64,000 nucleotides of DNA. Source: Thermoplasmata archaeon. GTDB taxonomy: Archaea; Thermoplasmatota; Thermoplasmata; Halarchaeoplasmatales; Halarchaeoplasmataceae. Both the position numbers and the translations under genes were made by a program. This document shows positions 34,093 to 42,636 of this stretch, in pieces; positions within the stretch are counted from its first letter, which is position 1, and each line of letters begins with the position of its first letter. Where the stretch lies: assembly GCA_003552585.1 (NCBI GenBank), contig PUNK01000004.1, positions 1 through 64,000 on the forward strand. The letters are read 5' to 3'. The notes beneath the pieces were generated by a model. The model made no database searches. It was not told the DNA's origin and saw only the letters and a list, made by a program, of their open reading frames with translations.

Positions 34093-34967
34093 CTTGTTTC
34101 CTCCTCTATCCCAGTGATTACATCATCTAAAATTGTATCAAGAGTTTTCTCGAAAGATACATTTTCTAATATCTTAACGTCGTTTTTGTCCGCCATATCC
34201 AATATATAATCTTGTAATCCTCGTATACGGTCGATATTGTTTATGTATCTGTGAGGACTTCTCATACTTCCTTCCTCCCTTGAATAAAAATGGCTGATAT
34301 GTTGTTCCATATCTGGAACATCTAGTACATATTGATACAGATGGTGACATTCGTTCTCATCGATATCAATGAATCCAGGTACTATGTGTACACCATTTAT
34401 CACCATGTTCAGACCTTCTTTCATACCTCGTTTCATAACTGAATTAATACCTCCACTCACAAGATTTACTTGCTGTTCAAATGCATAAATCAACTTGTTG
34501 TTTACGAAAGGAGTTTTAAGTTTATCGCATGCCATAAATGTTGAAGTGTGGAGAGTAGGTATCAATTCCTGTGATATTATGCTTCGTATTATCTCTCTGA
34601 TGGTATCAGAACCAATTACTCTGTTTATCCCTAGTCTGTGGCCCACTTCGGAAGAGAGAGTCGATTTTCCTACGCCTGGACCCCCACCGATGAGTATGAA
34701 TATAGGGGTTTCAAAATATTTTATTTCACTCCTGACACGGTAATGGCGTTCAACGGTTTTATGCCCTCTATTTAAAAGCACTTCTGATATCATCCTTTTA
34801 AGTTCACTCGAAGGGATCTCCTTTATAACCCCTTCTTCTAGTCTATCCATGATATTCTGGACGATCTCATATGCTTCCTCTACTGATAAACCCGAACTAA
34901 ATATTGATCGGGCCATTATCCCTTTTGAAAAAGGAAAATGTTTGTTTCCCTTCGTTACATGTATCAT
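34086..34967 (-). CDS. pgk2: 2-phosphoglycerate kinase
   Basis: 293 residues. It makes 2,3-bisphosphoglycerate from 2-phosphoglycerate, the first step to cyclic 2,3-diphosphoglycerate in methanogens such as Methanothermus. An ATP-cone-like N-terminal region (FSKGIMARSIFSSGLSVEEA) precedes the P-loop ILIGGGPGVGKSTLSSEVGH, then VIGSDTIREIIRSI and NGVHIVPGFID. It lies 4 nt after cDPG synthetase, the enzyme that uses its product. This pairing makes the assignment strong. Confidence 0.9.
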   Translation of the reverse strand: MIHVTKGNKHFPFSKGIMARSIFSSGLSVEEAYEIVQNIMDRLEEGVIKEIPSSELKRMISEVLLNRGHKTVERHYRVRSEIKYFETPIFILIGGGPGVGKSTLSSEVGHRLGINRVIGSDTIREIIRSIISQELIPTLHTSTFMACDKLKTPFVNNKLIYAFEQQVNLVSGGINSVMKRGMKEGLNMVINGVHIVPGFIDIDENECHHLYQYVLDVPDMEQHISHFYSREEGSMRSPHRYINNIDRIRGLQDYILDMADKNDVKILENVSFEKTLDTILDDVITGIEEETRC

Positions 34968-34971
34968 ATCA

Positions 34972-36378
34972 TCACCTTTTTTTCATATCTTTACACAAAT
35001 CAATGATATATCTATCTATATTTTCAACGTTCCCACCGACAGTTTCTAGCCGGTTATGAAGAAACACTATGTCGCAGCCCTGGTTTTTGGCAGTGGATGC
35101 GGCCACATCTATAGATGCAGCTTTAATTTCGGTGAGTAAAATGTCACAATTGGTTAGACCTTTTGATAAGTCTTCCTTCAATCTTTTTCTATCAGATAAG
35201 TGAGGTGAATACCCGACCACTTCACAATCATGCTCCTTTTCCAAATATTTTACTGTCTGTGATCTTACCTCTTTCGGTGCAGTGGTTGTCAAGAAGACTT
35301 TCTTACCTTTGATGTCACCCAGGGGTTCTGGTCTAAAAACGGTCAATGCGATTTTAGCATCATCTTTCCTTTCTAAAATACCCTCGTATATTCTTTGGAT
35401 TTTTCTTGAATTGCTCATCGGCTCCTCGCACATAGTTACAATCACTAGGTTCGATATAAGTAGCCTGTACTCACCCATGAAATCGAGGATATGCTGTATA
35501 GGTTGTCCTGCACTAGTAAGTAGGACCTTTTTGTCAGTGTGAATAGGTGGAAATGTGGCCCCCGAGCCCTCCATGATGACTAAATCTTGTGAAAGCTCAT
35601 TTGTGAGTTCAGCACCTGCGATCACGTTTGAGGCAAAGGGGTTTCCAGAGAAACCACCACCACACCTTCTACAGCCAACAGTCACCACACCCCCTAAAAG
35701 AGCGTCTTCCCAGTAATCCGAAGCTGCATGACCACCAGCATCCGCTACTTCAAGAAGTGTTTCAGGGCTCATGTCTAAGACAGATGGATCGATAAAATCT
35801 GGTTCAGGTGGTCCGCCGCGTCCCATGCATACTACCACCGGATCGAAATCTTCACTTTTAAGAAGTCGTGAGATATGCACACCAACTGCAGTCTTTCCAA
35901 TTCTCTTACCGGTACCTATGATAGCGATGCTTGGCTTTTTTAGGATCATCTTCTCTTGCGGAGGGGTAAAATAAAAGTCCGCACCGATATATGATAATCC
36001 CTTTGACATTATATTTGATGCCAATCTGAAACGCTTCTCATAATCTACTATAGGTTCATCCGACAGATCTACCACCATATCAGGGGAGGTTTCGTCAATA
36101 GCTTTCATCAGTGTGGATATTAGTGACTTATCTTTAGGGGTATATATCTTATAGCTCCCACTCTCAGGCTGCAATTGTTCCACGGCATCGCTAACTTTTT
36201 CGGTACCCCCCATAAAAACAAGTGATGTTATCCCTTGAGAAAATTGTTCTAACAAATTAACTGTCCATTTAGTAACCGGAGGATAGTGTTCCCCATCCAC
36301 TAGGCATAAAAGTGCCTTGGAGTTTATCCTTACTAATATAGTTTTGTCTAAATGTAAAGATCCTTTCAATGTGTTCAC
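34972..36378 (-). CDS. cpgS: cyclic 2,3-diphosphoglycerate synthetase
   Basis: 468 residues. It closes 2,3-bisphosphoglycerate to the cyclic compound with ATP. cDPG is known as a potassium-linked thermoprotectant and phosphate/energy store in some methanogens. Family features are ALLCLVDGEHYPP near the N-terminus, the P-loop-like AIIGTGKRIGKTAVGVH, CMGRGGPPEPDFID, GCRRCGGGFSG and IMEGSGATFPPI. It is the first gene of a four-gene minus-strand operon (cpgS, pgk2, CBS, phosphoesterase) with gaps of 4 nt or less. No methanogenesis gene is in the window. Confidence 0.92.
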   Translation of the reverse strand: MNTLKGSLHLDKTILVRINSKALLCLVDGEHYPPVTKWTVNLLEQFSQGITSLVFMGGTEKVSDAVEQLQPESGSYKIYTPKDKSLISTLMKAIDETSPDMVVDLSDEPIVDYEKRFRLASNIMSKGLSYIGADFYFTPPQEKMILKKPSIAIIGTGKRIGKTAVGVHISRLLKSEDFDPVVVCMGRGGPPEPDFIDPSVLDMSPETLLEVADAGGHAASDYWEDALLGGVVTVGCRRCGGGFSGNPFASNVIAGAELTNELSQDLVIMEGSGATFPPIHTDKKVLLTSAGQPIQHILDFMGEYRLLISNLVIVTMCEEPMSNSRKIQRIYEGILERKDDAKIALTVFRPEPLGDIKGKKVFLTTTAPKEVRSQTVKYLEKEHDCEVVGYSPHLSDRKRLKEDLSKGLTNCDILLTEIKAASIDVAASTAKNQGCDIVFLHNRLETVGGNVENIDRYIIDLCKDMKKR

Positions 36379-36454
36379 ATTTATCCTTATACTTTCGAGG
36401 TATTTCTTATTATCGTTAAAAAAGGGGAAAACTTAATTTTAAGAAAACATTGAA

Positions 36455-36975
36455 ATGTTGATCAATATTAAAGGAAAGGTTATGTTACTCATAGAAAACG
36501 ATTTTCAGGATACAGAATTCATTTACCCATACAATCAACTAAAGGAGGATGGTTTCGAAGTAGATCTATTGGGGGCAAAGAAAGCCAAGACCTACTCCAG
36601 TGGCTATGGATTAAAAATATGAGCAAACATATCTGCTGAAGATGTCGAGGTCTCAGACTATAAAGCTCTAATCATTCCAGGAGGAACTGCTCCTGACAAA
36701 ATGAGGTTGAACCAAGAGATAGTAACATCGGTTGAGCAGGCTGTTAAAAGTGGTCTGATCGTATCAGCGATCTGCCATGATCTGCACAGGTTCTCATAGA
36801 AGCGGGAGTCGTTAATGGAAGGAAAGTCACCTCTTATAGATTTATTTCGATGGATTTGAAGAATGCTGGCCCCGATTTCAAGGACAAAATGGTTGTTGTT
36901 GATGATAAAATGGTGACTTCAAGGACACCTGCGGATTTGCCTGTCTTCATGAGAGAAACCCTCAAACTGCTCTAA
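36455..36975 (+). pseudogene. DJ-1/PfpI-family protein, decayed
   Basis: Translates as a PfpI/DJ-1 protein of about 170 residues: KGKVMLLIENDFQDTEFIYP, then an in-frame TGA at 36620-36622, then SDYKALIIPGGTAPDKMR and the nucleophile region VSAICHD. A frameshift there moves the frame to LIEAGVVNGRKVTSYR, DKMVVVDDKMVTSRTPADLP and a natural stop. The shift lies at a short repeat (GATCTGCCAT/GATCTGCAC). Intact members deglycate or hydrolyse small molecules with the Cys. Two independent lesions argue for a true pseudogene. It is absent from the ORF track. Confidence 0.75.
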
Positions 36976-37004
36976 GATGTGTCGATTCATCGATCTATCC
37001 CTAT

Positions 37005-37628
37005 CTAAACAAAGTAGAGGCGAGCACCCCATACAAGTGAAAATAACATTATCGGGGTCGTGGCAATGAATTCAGGGATGGCATAGCCCAGATCATAAGG
37101 GATAGAAAATACAAGCCAAATAGCTGCAATGGTCAGTAAAACTGACGAGATGAGGAAAATACCCCATACCGGTTCAGCGACATCCATCAACTGGTCCAGG
37201 CCGATTACCCACATCCCTGCAGCAGCTAAGGCAAAAAAAGCGACCGATACGAAAAAATGTGGAGCCCTTCCCGTTGGAAATAATCCAGTTAAGATGAGAA
37301 AAACTGTGCTAGCTGAAAAAAGGGATACTCCTAAAAAGCCTATGTTTTCTTCCACCATCCTGTAGATAGATAAAGCAAATATCAGTCCTAATACCCCGGT
37401 AACAATTAAACCCACATTGAATATATTTGGATAGGATGCTGCAGGGCCTCCAAGATCACTTAATGCATGATCAGCCCATGTGAACCACTCCCGGTTAGCT
37501 ATTATTGAAATGCCTATTAAAAGATAGCCGACTATGGGGGTGATCATACCGCATAACCCTCCTATTTCCTCAGGTATTAAATCCTCTATATCCGTCACTT
37601 CCATATTTTCGACCTCCGGGTTGGTCAT
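37005..37628 (-). CDS. DUF998 membrane protein
   Basis: 207 residues with about six membrane helices. The DUF998 marks are FTWADHALSDLGGPAASYPNI in the first loop, then TGLFPTGRAPHFFVSVAFF. Function unknown; family members are found in many archaea and bacteria. An acidic N-terminus (EVENMEVTDIEDLIPEE) precedes the first helix. It is a single gene, convergent with the DJ-1 pseudogene and divergent from the hydantoinase operon. Confidence 0.8.
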   Translation of the reverse strand: MTNPEVENMEVTDIEDLIPEEIGGLCGMITPIVGYLLIGISIIANREWFTWADHALSDLGGPAASYPNIFNVGLIVTGVLGLIFALSIYRMVEENIGFLGVSLFSASTVFLILTGLFPTGRAPHFFVSVAFFALAAAGMWVIGLDQLMDVAEPVWGIFLISSVLLTIAAIWLVFSIPYDLGYAIPEFIATTPIMLFSLVWGARLYFV

Positions 37629-37861
37629 TTAAAGGAATAAATTAGAGGGTTATATATTTTGTCTTGTTTCCAAAGGGAGTGTTAAAATGCATCAGTTTCA
37701 TCGTAAAGAACTTATGAGCTTGTGTTCAATTATTTGAAAAAATTTTTTGTTATATTGCCATAGACACGATTATTATTATTATTATGTTGGCCAATTCATT
37801 GTTTTTTTACGACAGAACATTTAAATACCTTCATTCGCATATACATGACTGGTGCAAGAAA
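37629..37861. promoter_or_regulatory. divergent promoter region with ATT microsatellite
   Basis: The region upstream of the hyuA operon. ATTATTATTATTATTAT at 37769-37785 is a short trinucleotide repeat. CATTTAAATACC near 37818 is a good TATA-like box, giving a start of transcription near 37845. No gene is visible here: the track extends HyuA upstream to 37784, but that part has no coding character. Confidence 0.4.
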
Positions 37862-37898
37862 GGTGTGATATCGAACACCCTCAAAGTTTATGTAAACT
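37862..37898 (+). promoter_or_regulatory. two hairpins in the leader of the hyuA operon
   Basis: GGTGT-GATATCGA-ACACC (37862-37879) and the near-perfect palindrome AGTTTA-TG-TAAACT (37885-37898) lie in the predicted 5' leader, just before the ribosome binding site AGGAGAG (37908-37914). They could be an operator or an RNA control element. No known riboswitch is recognised. Confidence 0.35.
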
Positions 37899-37921
37899 CC
37901 GTAAAAAAGGAGAGTATAAAG

Positions 37922-39526
37922 ATGACTACTGGAAAAAAATATAGAATTGGGATCGATGTCGGTGGAACCTTCACCGACGGTGTTTTGGTGATAGATGATG
38001 AAGTTATCGCTAAAACTAAGGAAAAAACAACCAGTGATGTGACAACTGGCACTATTAAGACGATAGATACACTCTTATCAAAAAGTGGTATCGATCCAAA
38101 CTCGATTGGACTCATCACTTTGAGTACGACTCATACAACGAACGCAATAATAGAGAGAAAGGGATTAGACAGAGTAGGCATAATCAGATTAGCTTTGCCC
38201 ACGGGTTCAGCAATACCCCCTTTGACTGGCTGGCCCTCCGATCTTAAAGAAGCTCTTGGTGGTTCAGAAAATGTGGCTATGATTCCAGGGGGCTATAATT
38301 ACGACGGGGAGCCGATCGCGGATATAGACGAAGAACTTGTAAGAGAAAAGGTCAGAGAGATGGCTGTTAATGTCGACACTTTCGCAGTCACGGGCGTATT
38401 TTCACCTATCAGGTCGGATCAAGAAGAAACTGTTGAAAGGATAATCAAAGAAGAACTAGGAGATGATGTTCCTGTAACACTATCCTGTGAGATATCAACG
38501 ATATCCTTGCTGGAACGTGAAAATTCAGCAATATTGAATGCTTCTGTCATATCCGTTATGAACAGGGCTATCGATGCCATTAAAGATGCAATGGCTAGTA
38601 GGGATATCAAGGCAGAACTCTTCATCATGCAGAACGATGGTAGCGTAATTCAAGCAGAGTATGCAACGGATTATCCTATTTTTCCTCTAGCAAGCGGTCC
38701 AGCAGCCAGTATTAGAGGTGCTGTGTTCCTAACCAACATTAAAAATGGTGCTCTAGTGGATGTGGGTGGTACCTCTACCGATGTTGGTTACATGGTGGAT
38801 GGCTTTCCTAGAGAATCCATGATGACTGTAGAGATAGGAGGGGTGAAGACCAATATAAGAGCTCCTGACCTCACATCTGTTCCTTTAGGCGGAGGAACCA
38901 TAGTAGAAATTGAGGGAAATTCCGTTAAAAGACTCGGGCCGGAAAGTGTTGCTTTGGATCTCCAGACATTAGCCCTTTCATATGGCGGACCCATGACCAC
39001 AGTTCATGATATAGCTGTGGCAAAAGGAAGGCTGACAGAAGATCTGGCCATTTTCAAAACCCCGCATGCTACCCACCCAGAGAATGCAAAAGAACTAGAT
39101 CCAGAAATAATAGATAAAGCGTGGGATATGGTCAAAAAACGGGTGGAAAAAACCATAGACGAGATAAAAACGGATCCAGAAGATATACCCGTCATACTTG
39201 TCGGCGGGGGTTCGATGGTAGTACCTACCGAATTTGCTGGTGCAACTAAAACGTATGAATCCGAACATTCAGAAGTAGCAGGTGCCCTTGGGGCAACGCT
39301 GGCAGAGGTAGCAGCTTATGCCGAAAACGTTGTTGACTTAGAGGTCCGTGACAGGCAAGAAGCTATAGACGAAACCGTTCAGATGGCGATCGACAATGTT
39401 GTAAGAAATGGTGGTGATGGAGACTCTGCAAATGTACTAGATATCCAGGAAGTCCCGTTTTCTTACATGCCCGGTGAGAGAGAAAAAATACGAGTTAAAG
39501 TCAAATCGAAATTTAAAGGAATTTAG
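37922..39526 (+). CDS. hydantoinase/oxoprolinase family protein, short HyuA
   Basis: 534 residues. The ASKHA-type N-terminal motif IGIDVGGTFTDG and a second phosphate motif ALVDVGGTSTDVG show an ATP-dependent hydantoinase A/oxoprolinase-family enzyme. At 534 residues it lacks the C-terminal Hydantoinase_A_C region present in the 692-residue paralogue at 57154-59232. I start at ATG 37922 with AGGAGAG 7 nt upstream, rather than the track's 37784. It is followed 12 nt later by a DUF917 gene, a frequent partner of short HyuA proteins. It probably opens a cyclic amide ring with ATP; substrate unknown. Confidence 0.85.
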   Translation: MTTGKKYRIGIDVGGTFTDGVLVIDDEVIAKTKEKTTSDVTTGTIKTIDTLLSKSGIDPNSIGLITLSTTHTTNAIIERKGLDRVGIIRLALPTGSAIPPLTGWPSDLKEALGGSENVAMIPGGYNYDGEPIADIDEELVREKVREMAVNVDTFAVTGVFSPIRSDQEETVERIIKEELGDDVPVTLSCEISTISLLERENSAILNASVISVMNRAIDAIKDAMASRDIKAELFIMQNDGSVIQAEYATDYPIFPLASGPAASIRGAVFLTNIKNGALVDVGGTSTDVGYMVDGFPRESMMTVEIGGVKTNIRAPDLTSVPLGGGTIVEIEGNSVKRLGPESVALDLQTLALSYGGPMTTVHDIAVAKGRLTEDLAIFKTPHATHPENAKELDPEIIDKAWDMVKKRVEKTIDEIKTDPEDIPVILVGGGSMVVPTEFAGATKTYESEHSEVAGALGATLAEVAAYAENVVDLEVRDRQEAIDETVQMAIDNVVRNGGDGDSANVLDIQEVPFSYMPGEREKIRVKVKSKFKGI

Positions 39527-39538
39527 AGGTGGATATAG

Positions 39539-40735
39539 ATGACAGATAAGAAGGTTAAAAAAGACCCATACAAGTTTATAGATGAGTGGGGAGTTTCGGA
39601 ATCAGATTATCAGAAAATTGATGAAAAGGCGATCGAAGAGATCACTTTAGGTGCAAATATACTAGCTACTGGAGGAGGAGGGGATCCTGAAATCGGTTTG
39701 AAGTGGGCTAAAAATGTTCTAGAAGAAGGCAATGAAATAGTTATGGTTCAACCGGAAGCAATCCCGGACGATATACAGCTAGCCGCGGCGGCCACTTTAG
39801 GTGCACCCCTTGTTCTAACTGAAAAACCTCCTGCTAAAGGGAACACAAGGTTGATATTCGAGAAGCTAGAAGAGTATTTGAAAAGACCTATAGAAGCAAC
39901 ATATCCCATCGAATGCGGTGGTGTTAATTCTCCTATTGGATATGCAGTTGGTGGAGAGCTAGGCCTTCCTGTAGTTGACGTTGATGGTATGAATAGAGCT
40001 TTTCCTGAGTTACAGATGACAACCTTCGCAACCCAAGGAATACCAGCCACTCCTGTTGTGACCGTAGATGACCACGGGCATTGCTGTATTGTAGACATGG
40101 GCAAAAAAAATAAAGTCGCTGAGGACATAGTGAGAAATATCGCCATGAAATATGGCGGAATATCTTGGATCGGCTGTTACCCTATGAATGGAAAGCAATT
40201 AAAAGAAACAGGTGTTCTAAGATCTCAAAGCCTAGCATGGGAACTGGGCAAAACTGTCAGAGAAGCTAGAAGAAAGCATGCAGATCCTATAAAAGAAATA
40301 CTAGAATTCTTGAAAAAGGACAGAGGGATACCTGGCACCCACCTATTCACCGGGAAGGTCGTTGATATCGATAGACAGTTTGGTTCGGAAACAACGCATG
40401 GATTCTCAATGGGAAAGGTAATCCTCGAAGGGATAGAAAAGTACGAGGGGAAAGAAGCTAGCCTAGAATTCCAGAACGAATGGTTGGTAGCAAAGGTCGA
40501 TGGAAATATCAAGTGCCTCCCACCGGATATGGTTGCTCTCCTAGATCCCGAGACCGGAGAGCCGATAAGAACTGACCTTATACGCTATGGTTACAGAGGT
40601 AAGTTGATCGCAATGCCAGCCCATAAAAACATGAGGACACCAGAAGGGATAAAAACCTTCGGCCCAAGATATTTTGGATTCGATGTGGATTACACTCCGA
40701 TAGAAAATCTAATCGAGGTCGATATGGATGAATGA
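39539..40735 (+). CDS. DUF917 family protein (S-methyl-thiohydantoin-desulfurase-like)
   Basis: 398 residues with the DUF917 (PF06032) pattern: ITLGANILATGGGGDPEIGL near the N-terminus, YPIECGGVNSPIGYAVGGEL, VVDVDGMNRAFPELQMTTF, and a C-terminal domain with PDMVALLDPETGEPI. Family members are annotated as S-methyl thiohydantoin desulfurases or as partners of hydantoinases. A GAGGTG ribosome binding site precedes the ATG. It probably acts together with the short HyuA on a hydantoin-like ring. The 3' end overlaps the small HTH gene by 8 nt. Confidence 0.85.
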   Translation: MTDKKVKKDPYKFIDEWGVSESDYQKIDEKAIEEITLGANILATGGGGDPEIGLKWAKNVLEEGNEIVMVQPEAIPDDIQLAAAATLGAPLVLTEKPPAKGNTRLIFEKLEEYLKRPIEATYPIECGGVNSPIGYAVGGELGLPVVDVDGMNRAFPELQMTTFATQGIPATPVVTVDDHGHCCIVDMGKKNKVAEDIVRNIAMKYGGISWIGCYPMNGKQLKETGVLRSQSLAWELGKTVREARRKHADPIKEILEFLKKDRGIPGTHLFTGKVVDIDRQFGSETTHGFSMGKVILEGIEKYEGKEASLEFQNEWLVAKVDGNIKCLPPDMVALLDPETGEPIRTDLIRYGYRGKLIAMPAHKNMRTPEGIKTFGPRYFGFDVDYTPIENLIEVDMDE

Positions 40736-40997
40736 AGAAGAAATTAAAGAGATGGGTGAAGAGGCAATCGATATTATAAAAACGATAAAGGAGAAACCGA
40801 GGATCAACGAAGATGATATCAAAAAGGATGTCGGTTTATCTCGAAGTGTCATGAATGATACTTTGGAAGATCTCGTAGAAAAGAAAGTAATAATCAGGAT
40901 GACCACCTCTTCAGCTTCATCTATGGAATCTCGCGTACCTACAAAAATTTATATGCTCAATCCTCAGATAGACTTTAGCTTCTTGGAGAAATTGTGA
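40728..40997 (+). CDS. small winged-helix DNA-binding protein
   Basis: 89 residues. An HTH core (ITEDDIKKDVGLSRSVMNDTLEDLVEKKVI-type helices at about 25-57) is followed by a wing-like IIRMTTSSASSMESRVPTKIY. It probably is the local regulator of the hyuA-DUF917-M24 operon. It overlaps DUF917 by 8 nt, and its TGA stop touches the ATG of the M24 gene (TGATG). No sensor domain is visible. Confidence 0.7.
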   Translation: MNEEEIKEMGEEAIDIIKTIKEKPRINEDDIKKDVGLSRSVMNDTLEDLVEKKVIIRMTTSSASSMESRVPTKIYMLNPQIDFSFLEKL

Positions 40998-42094
40998 TGT
41001 TAGAGTACGATCTTCGATTTGATGAGCGCTTAGCCAGGCTTAAAAAGCATATGGAGAAGGACGGTTTAGATCTTGTTATACTTTACAATAGAGGAAACGT
41101 CAGATATCTAACAGGATGGCGACAAAATACCACCAGTTATTCAATACTCTTTATAACACGAGATGATATAACATACATGGTACCTGACCTTGATCTTAAA
41201 GCTGCCAAAAAAGAATGTTGGATAGACTACGAAAATATCTATGAGATACCAGAGGATCCAGTAAAAAAATTCAGGGAACTAAACAAAGATTCTAAGATCG
41301 AAAGGGTTGGTGTGGAGTCGGAAACCATTCTGCATTCAAGGGTAAAGAGAATAAAACAGCACCTTGGAAAAGGCATTTCGGACATACAACCAACTATGAA
41401 TGATTTGAGGGTGATAAAGACTCCGGAGGAACAAAAAATACTGAAAGATGGTGGAAACATATTGTCTAAGGTTATGCAAAAGGTTTTTGAAGAAGTTCAC
41501 GAAGCGAAAACAGAAAAAGAACTCACTGCCAGAGCTAAACATCTTATGGATTTCTACGGTGGTGAAACTTATTCATTTGAACCGTTTGCCATGTCAGGTG
41601 AAAACTCGTGGCTACCACATAGAACCTCGACTGATAAGAAACTCAGAAAAAAAGAATTGATCGTCGTAGATATGGGTTTAATATGGCATGGCTATTCTAC
41701 AGATATGACAAGGACTTTTTCTGTAGATTCTTCACTTGGAACTGAACAAAAAGATTTCTTTGAAGCAGCGCTCGAAGCCCATATAGCTGCAAAAGAGATG
41801 GTTAAACCAGGGATCAAAGCAGAAAAGATTCATGAACGGGCAATAGAGGTCTTTGAAGAGTATGGGTATGCAGAACATTTTCCGCACTTGACAGGACACG
41901 GAGTCGGCTGTGATATACATGAAGCCCCAATAATATATGAAGGGGGAGATATTAAACTACTACCGGGGATGGTTGTAACTATTGAGCCAGGCATATACAA
42001 AGAAGGTATAGGCGGTGCTAGAGTAGAAGATATGGTGCTAGTGACAAAAAAGGGTCACGAAGTACTCACAGAGATGGATAGAAGGTTGATATAA
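40997..42094 (+). CDS. M24 metallopeptidase (Xaa-Pro aminopeptidase-like)
   Basis: About 365 residues: a creatinase-like N-terminal domain (YNRGNVRYLTGWRQN) and a pita-bread catalytic domain. Metal ligands appear in order: VVDMGLIWHGYSTDMTRTF (two Asp), FPHLTGHGVGCDIHE (His), TIEPGIYKEG (Glu) and GGARVEDM (Glu). It cleaves Xaa-Pro bonds, or acts as a creatinase-like amidinohydrolase; context of hydantoin-type enzymes leaves both open. The ATG at 40997 overlaps the HTH stop; the track's GTG is one codon earlier. A paralogue is at 55120-56220. Confidence 0.88.
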   Translation: MLEYDLRFDERLARLKKHMEKDGLDLVILYNRGNVRYLTGWRQNTTSYSILFITRDDITYMVPDLDLKAAKKECWIDYENIYEIPEDPVKKFRELNKDSKIERVGVESETILHSRVKRIKQHLGKGISDIQPTMNDLRVIKTPEEQKILKDGGNILSKVMQKVFEEVHEAKTEKELTARAKHLMDFYGGETYSFEPFAMSGENSWLPHRTSTDKKLRKKELIVVDMGLIWHGYSTDMTRTFSVDSSLGTEQKDFFEAALEAHIAAKEMVKPGIKAEKIHERAIEVFEEYGYAEHFPHLTGHGVGCDIHEAPIIYEGGDIKLLPGMVVTIEPGIYKEGIGGARVEDMVLVTKKGHEVLTEMDRRLI

Positions 42095-42114
42095 TACATT
42101 GGAGTTGATATCAC

Positions 42115-42636
42115 ATGGAAGTTACAGATGCTATCAAAAAAAGAAGAAGTATAAGGGATTATAAAGAACAAGAGGTTCCCAAAGAAAAAATTGAAAAGTT
42201 GATCGAAGCTGCAAGATGGGCGCCTAGCGGAAGTAACATACAACCCTGGCGGATAAAGGTTGTGAAAGGAGAGAAGTTGAATGCCATAAAAAAGTTCTCA
42301 CCAGGGCTACTATCAAAACCCCCAGTTATCCTCGTGATGTGTGCGGATAAAAAGGAGGCAGAAAATAAAGGTGGAAAATTGGGGAGAGATGTCTTAAGTG
42401 TGATGGACATCGCAATAGCTTCACAAAATATCTGTATACAAGCTACGGACATGGAATTGGGAACTTGTTATATCGGTTCTTTCAACAAAGATGCCGTTCG
42501 CAAGTTATTGAATATCCCAGAACACATCGTCCCCGAGTTGATGTTAACAGTAGGGGTACCAAAACACGAGCCAAAGCCACCTTCAAAAAAGGACTTTAAA
42601 GAGATAGTAGAATGGGTTGGGTGGGATAATGAGTGA
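42115..42636 (+). CDS. nitroreductase family protein
   Basis: 173-residue flavin enzyme: KKRRSIRDYKEQEVP, AARWAPSGSNIQPWRIKVV (FMN-binding), then MDIAIASQNICIQATDMELGTCYIGSF. It uses NAD(P)H to reduce nitro, quinone or similar substrates; some relatives act in ring chemistry or dehalogenation. It follows the M24 gene by 20 nt and overlaps the next gene by 8 nt, so it belongs to the operon. Real substrate unknown. Confidence 0.88.
   Translation: MEVTDAIKKRRSIRDYKEQEVPKEKIEKLIEAARWAPSGSNIQPWRIKVVKGEKLNAIKKFSPGLLSKPPVILVMCADKKEAENKGGKLGRDVLSVMDIAIASQNICIQATDMELGTCYIGSFNKDAVRKLLNIPEHIVPELMLTVGVPKHEPKPPSKKDFKEIVEWVGWDNE

Noticed and set aside
36620-36622. TGA as selenocysteine in the DJ-1/PfpI gene
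   Set aside because: The position is not catalytic in this family and a separate frameshift follows, so decay explains it better.
37769-37785. ATT microsatellite as a phase-variable switch
   Set aside because: Only about five to six repeats, in a promoter region upstream of the TATA box; no evidence of length variation can be seen in one sequence.
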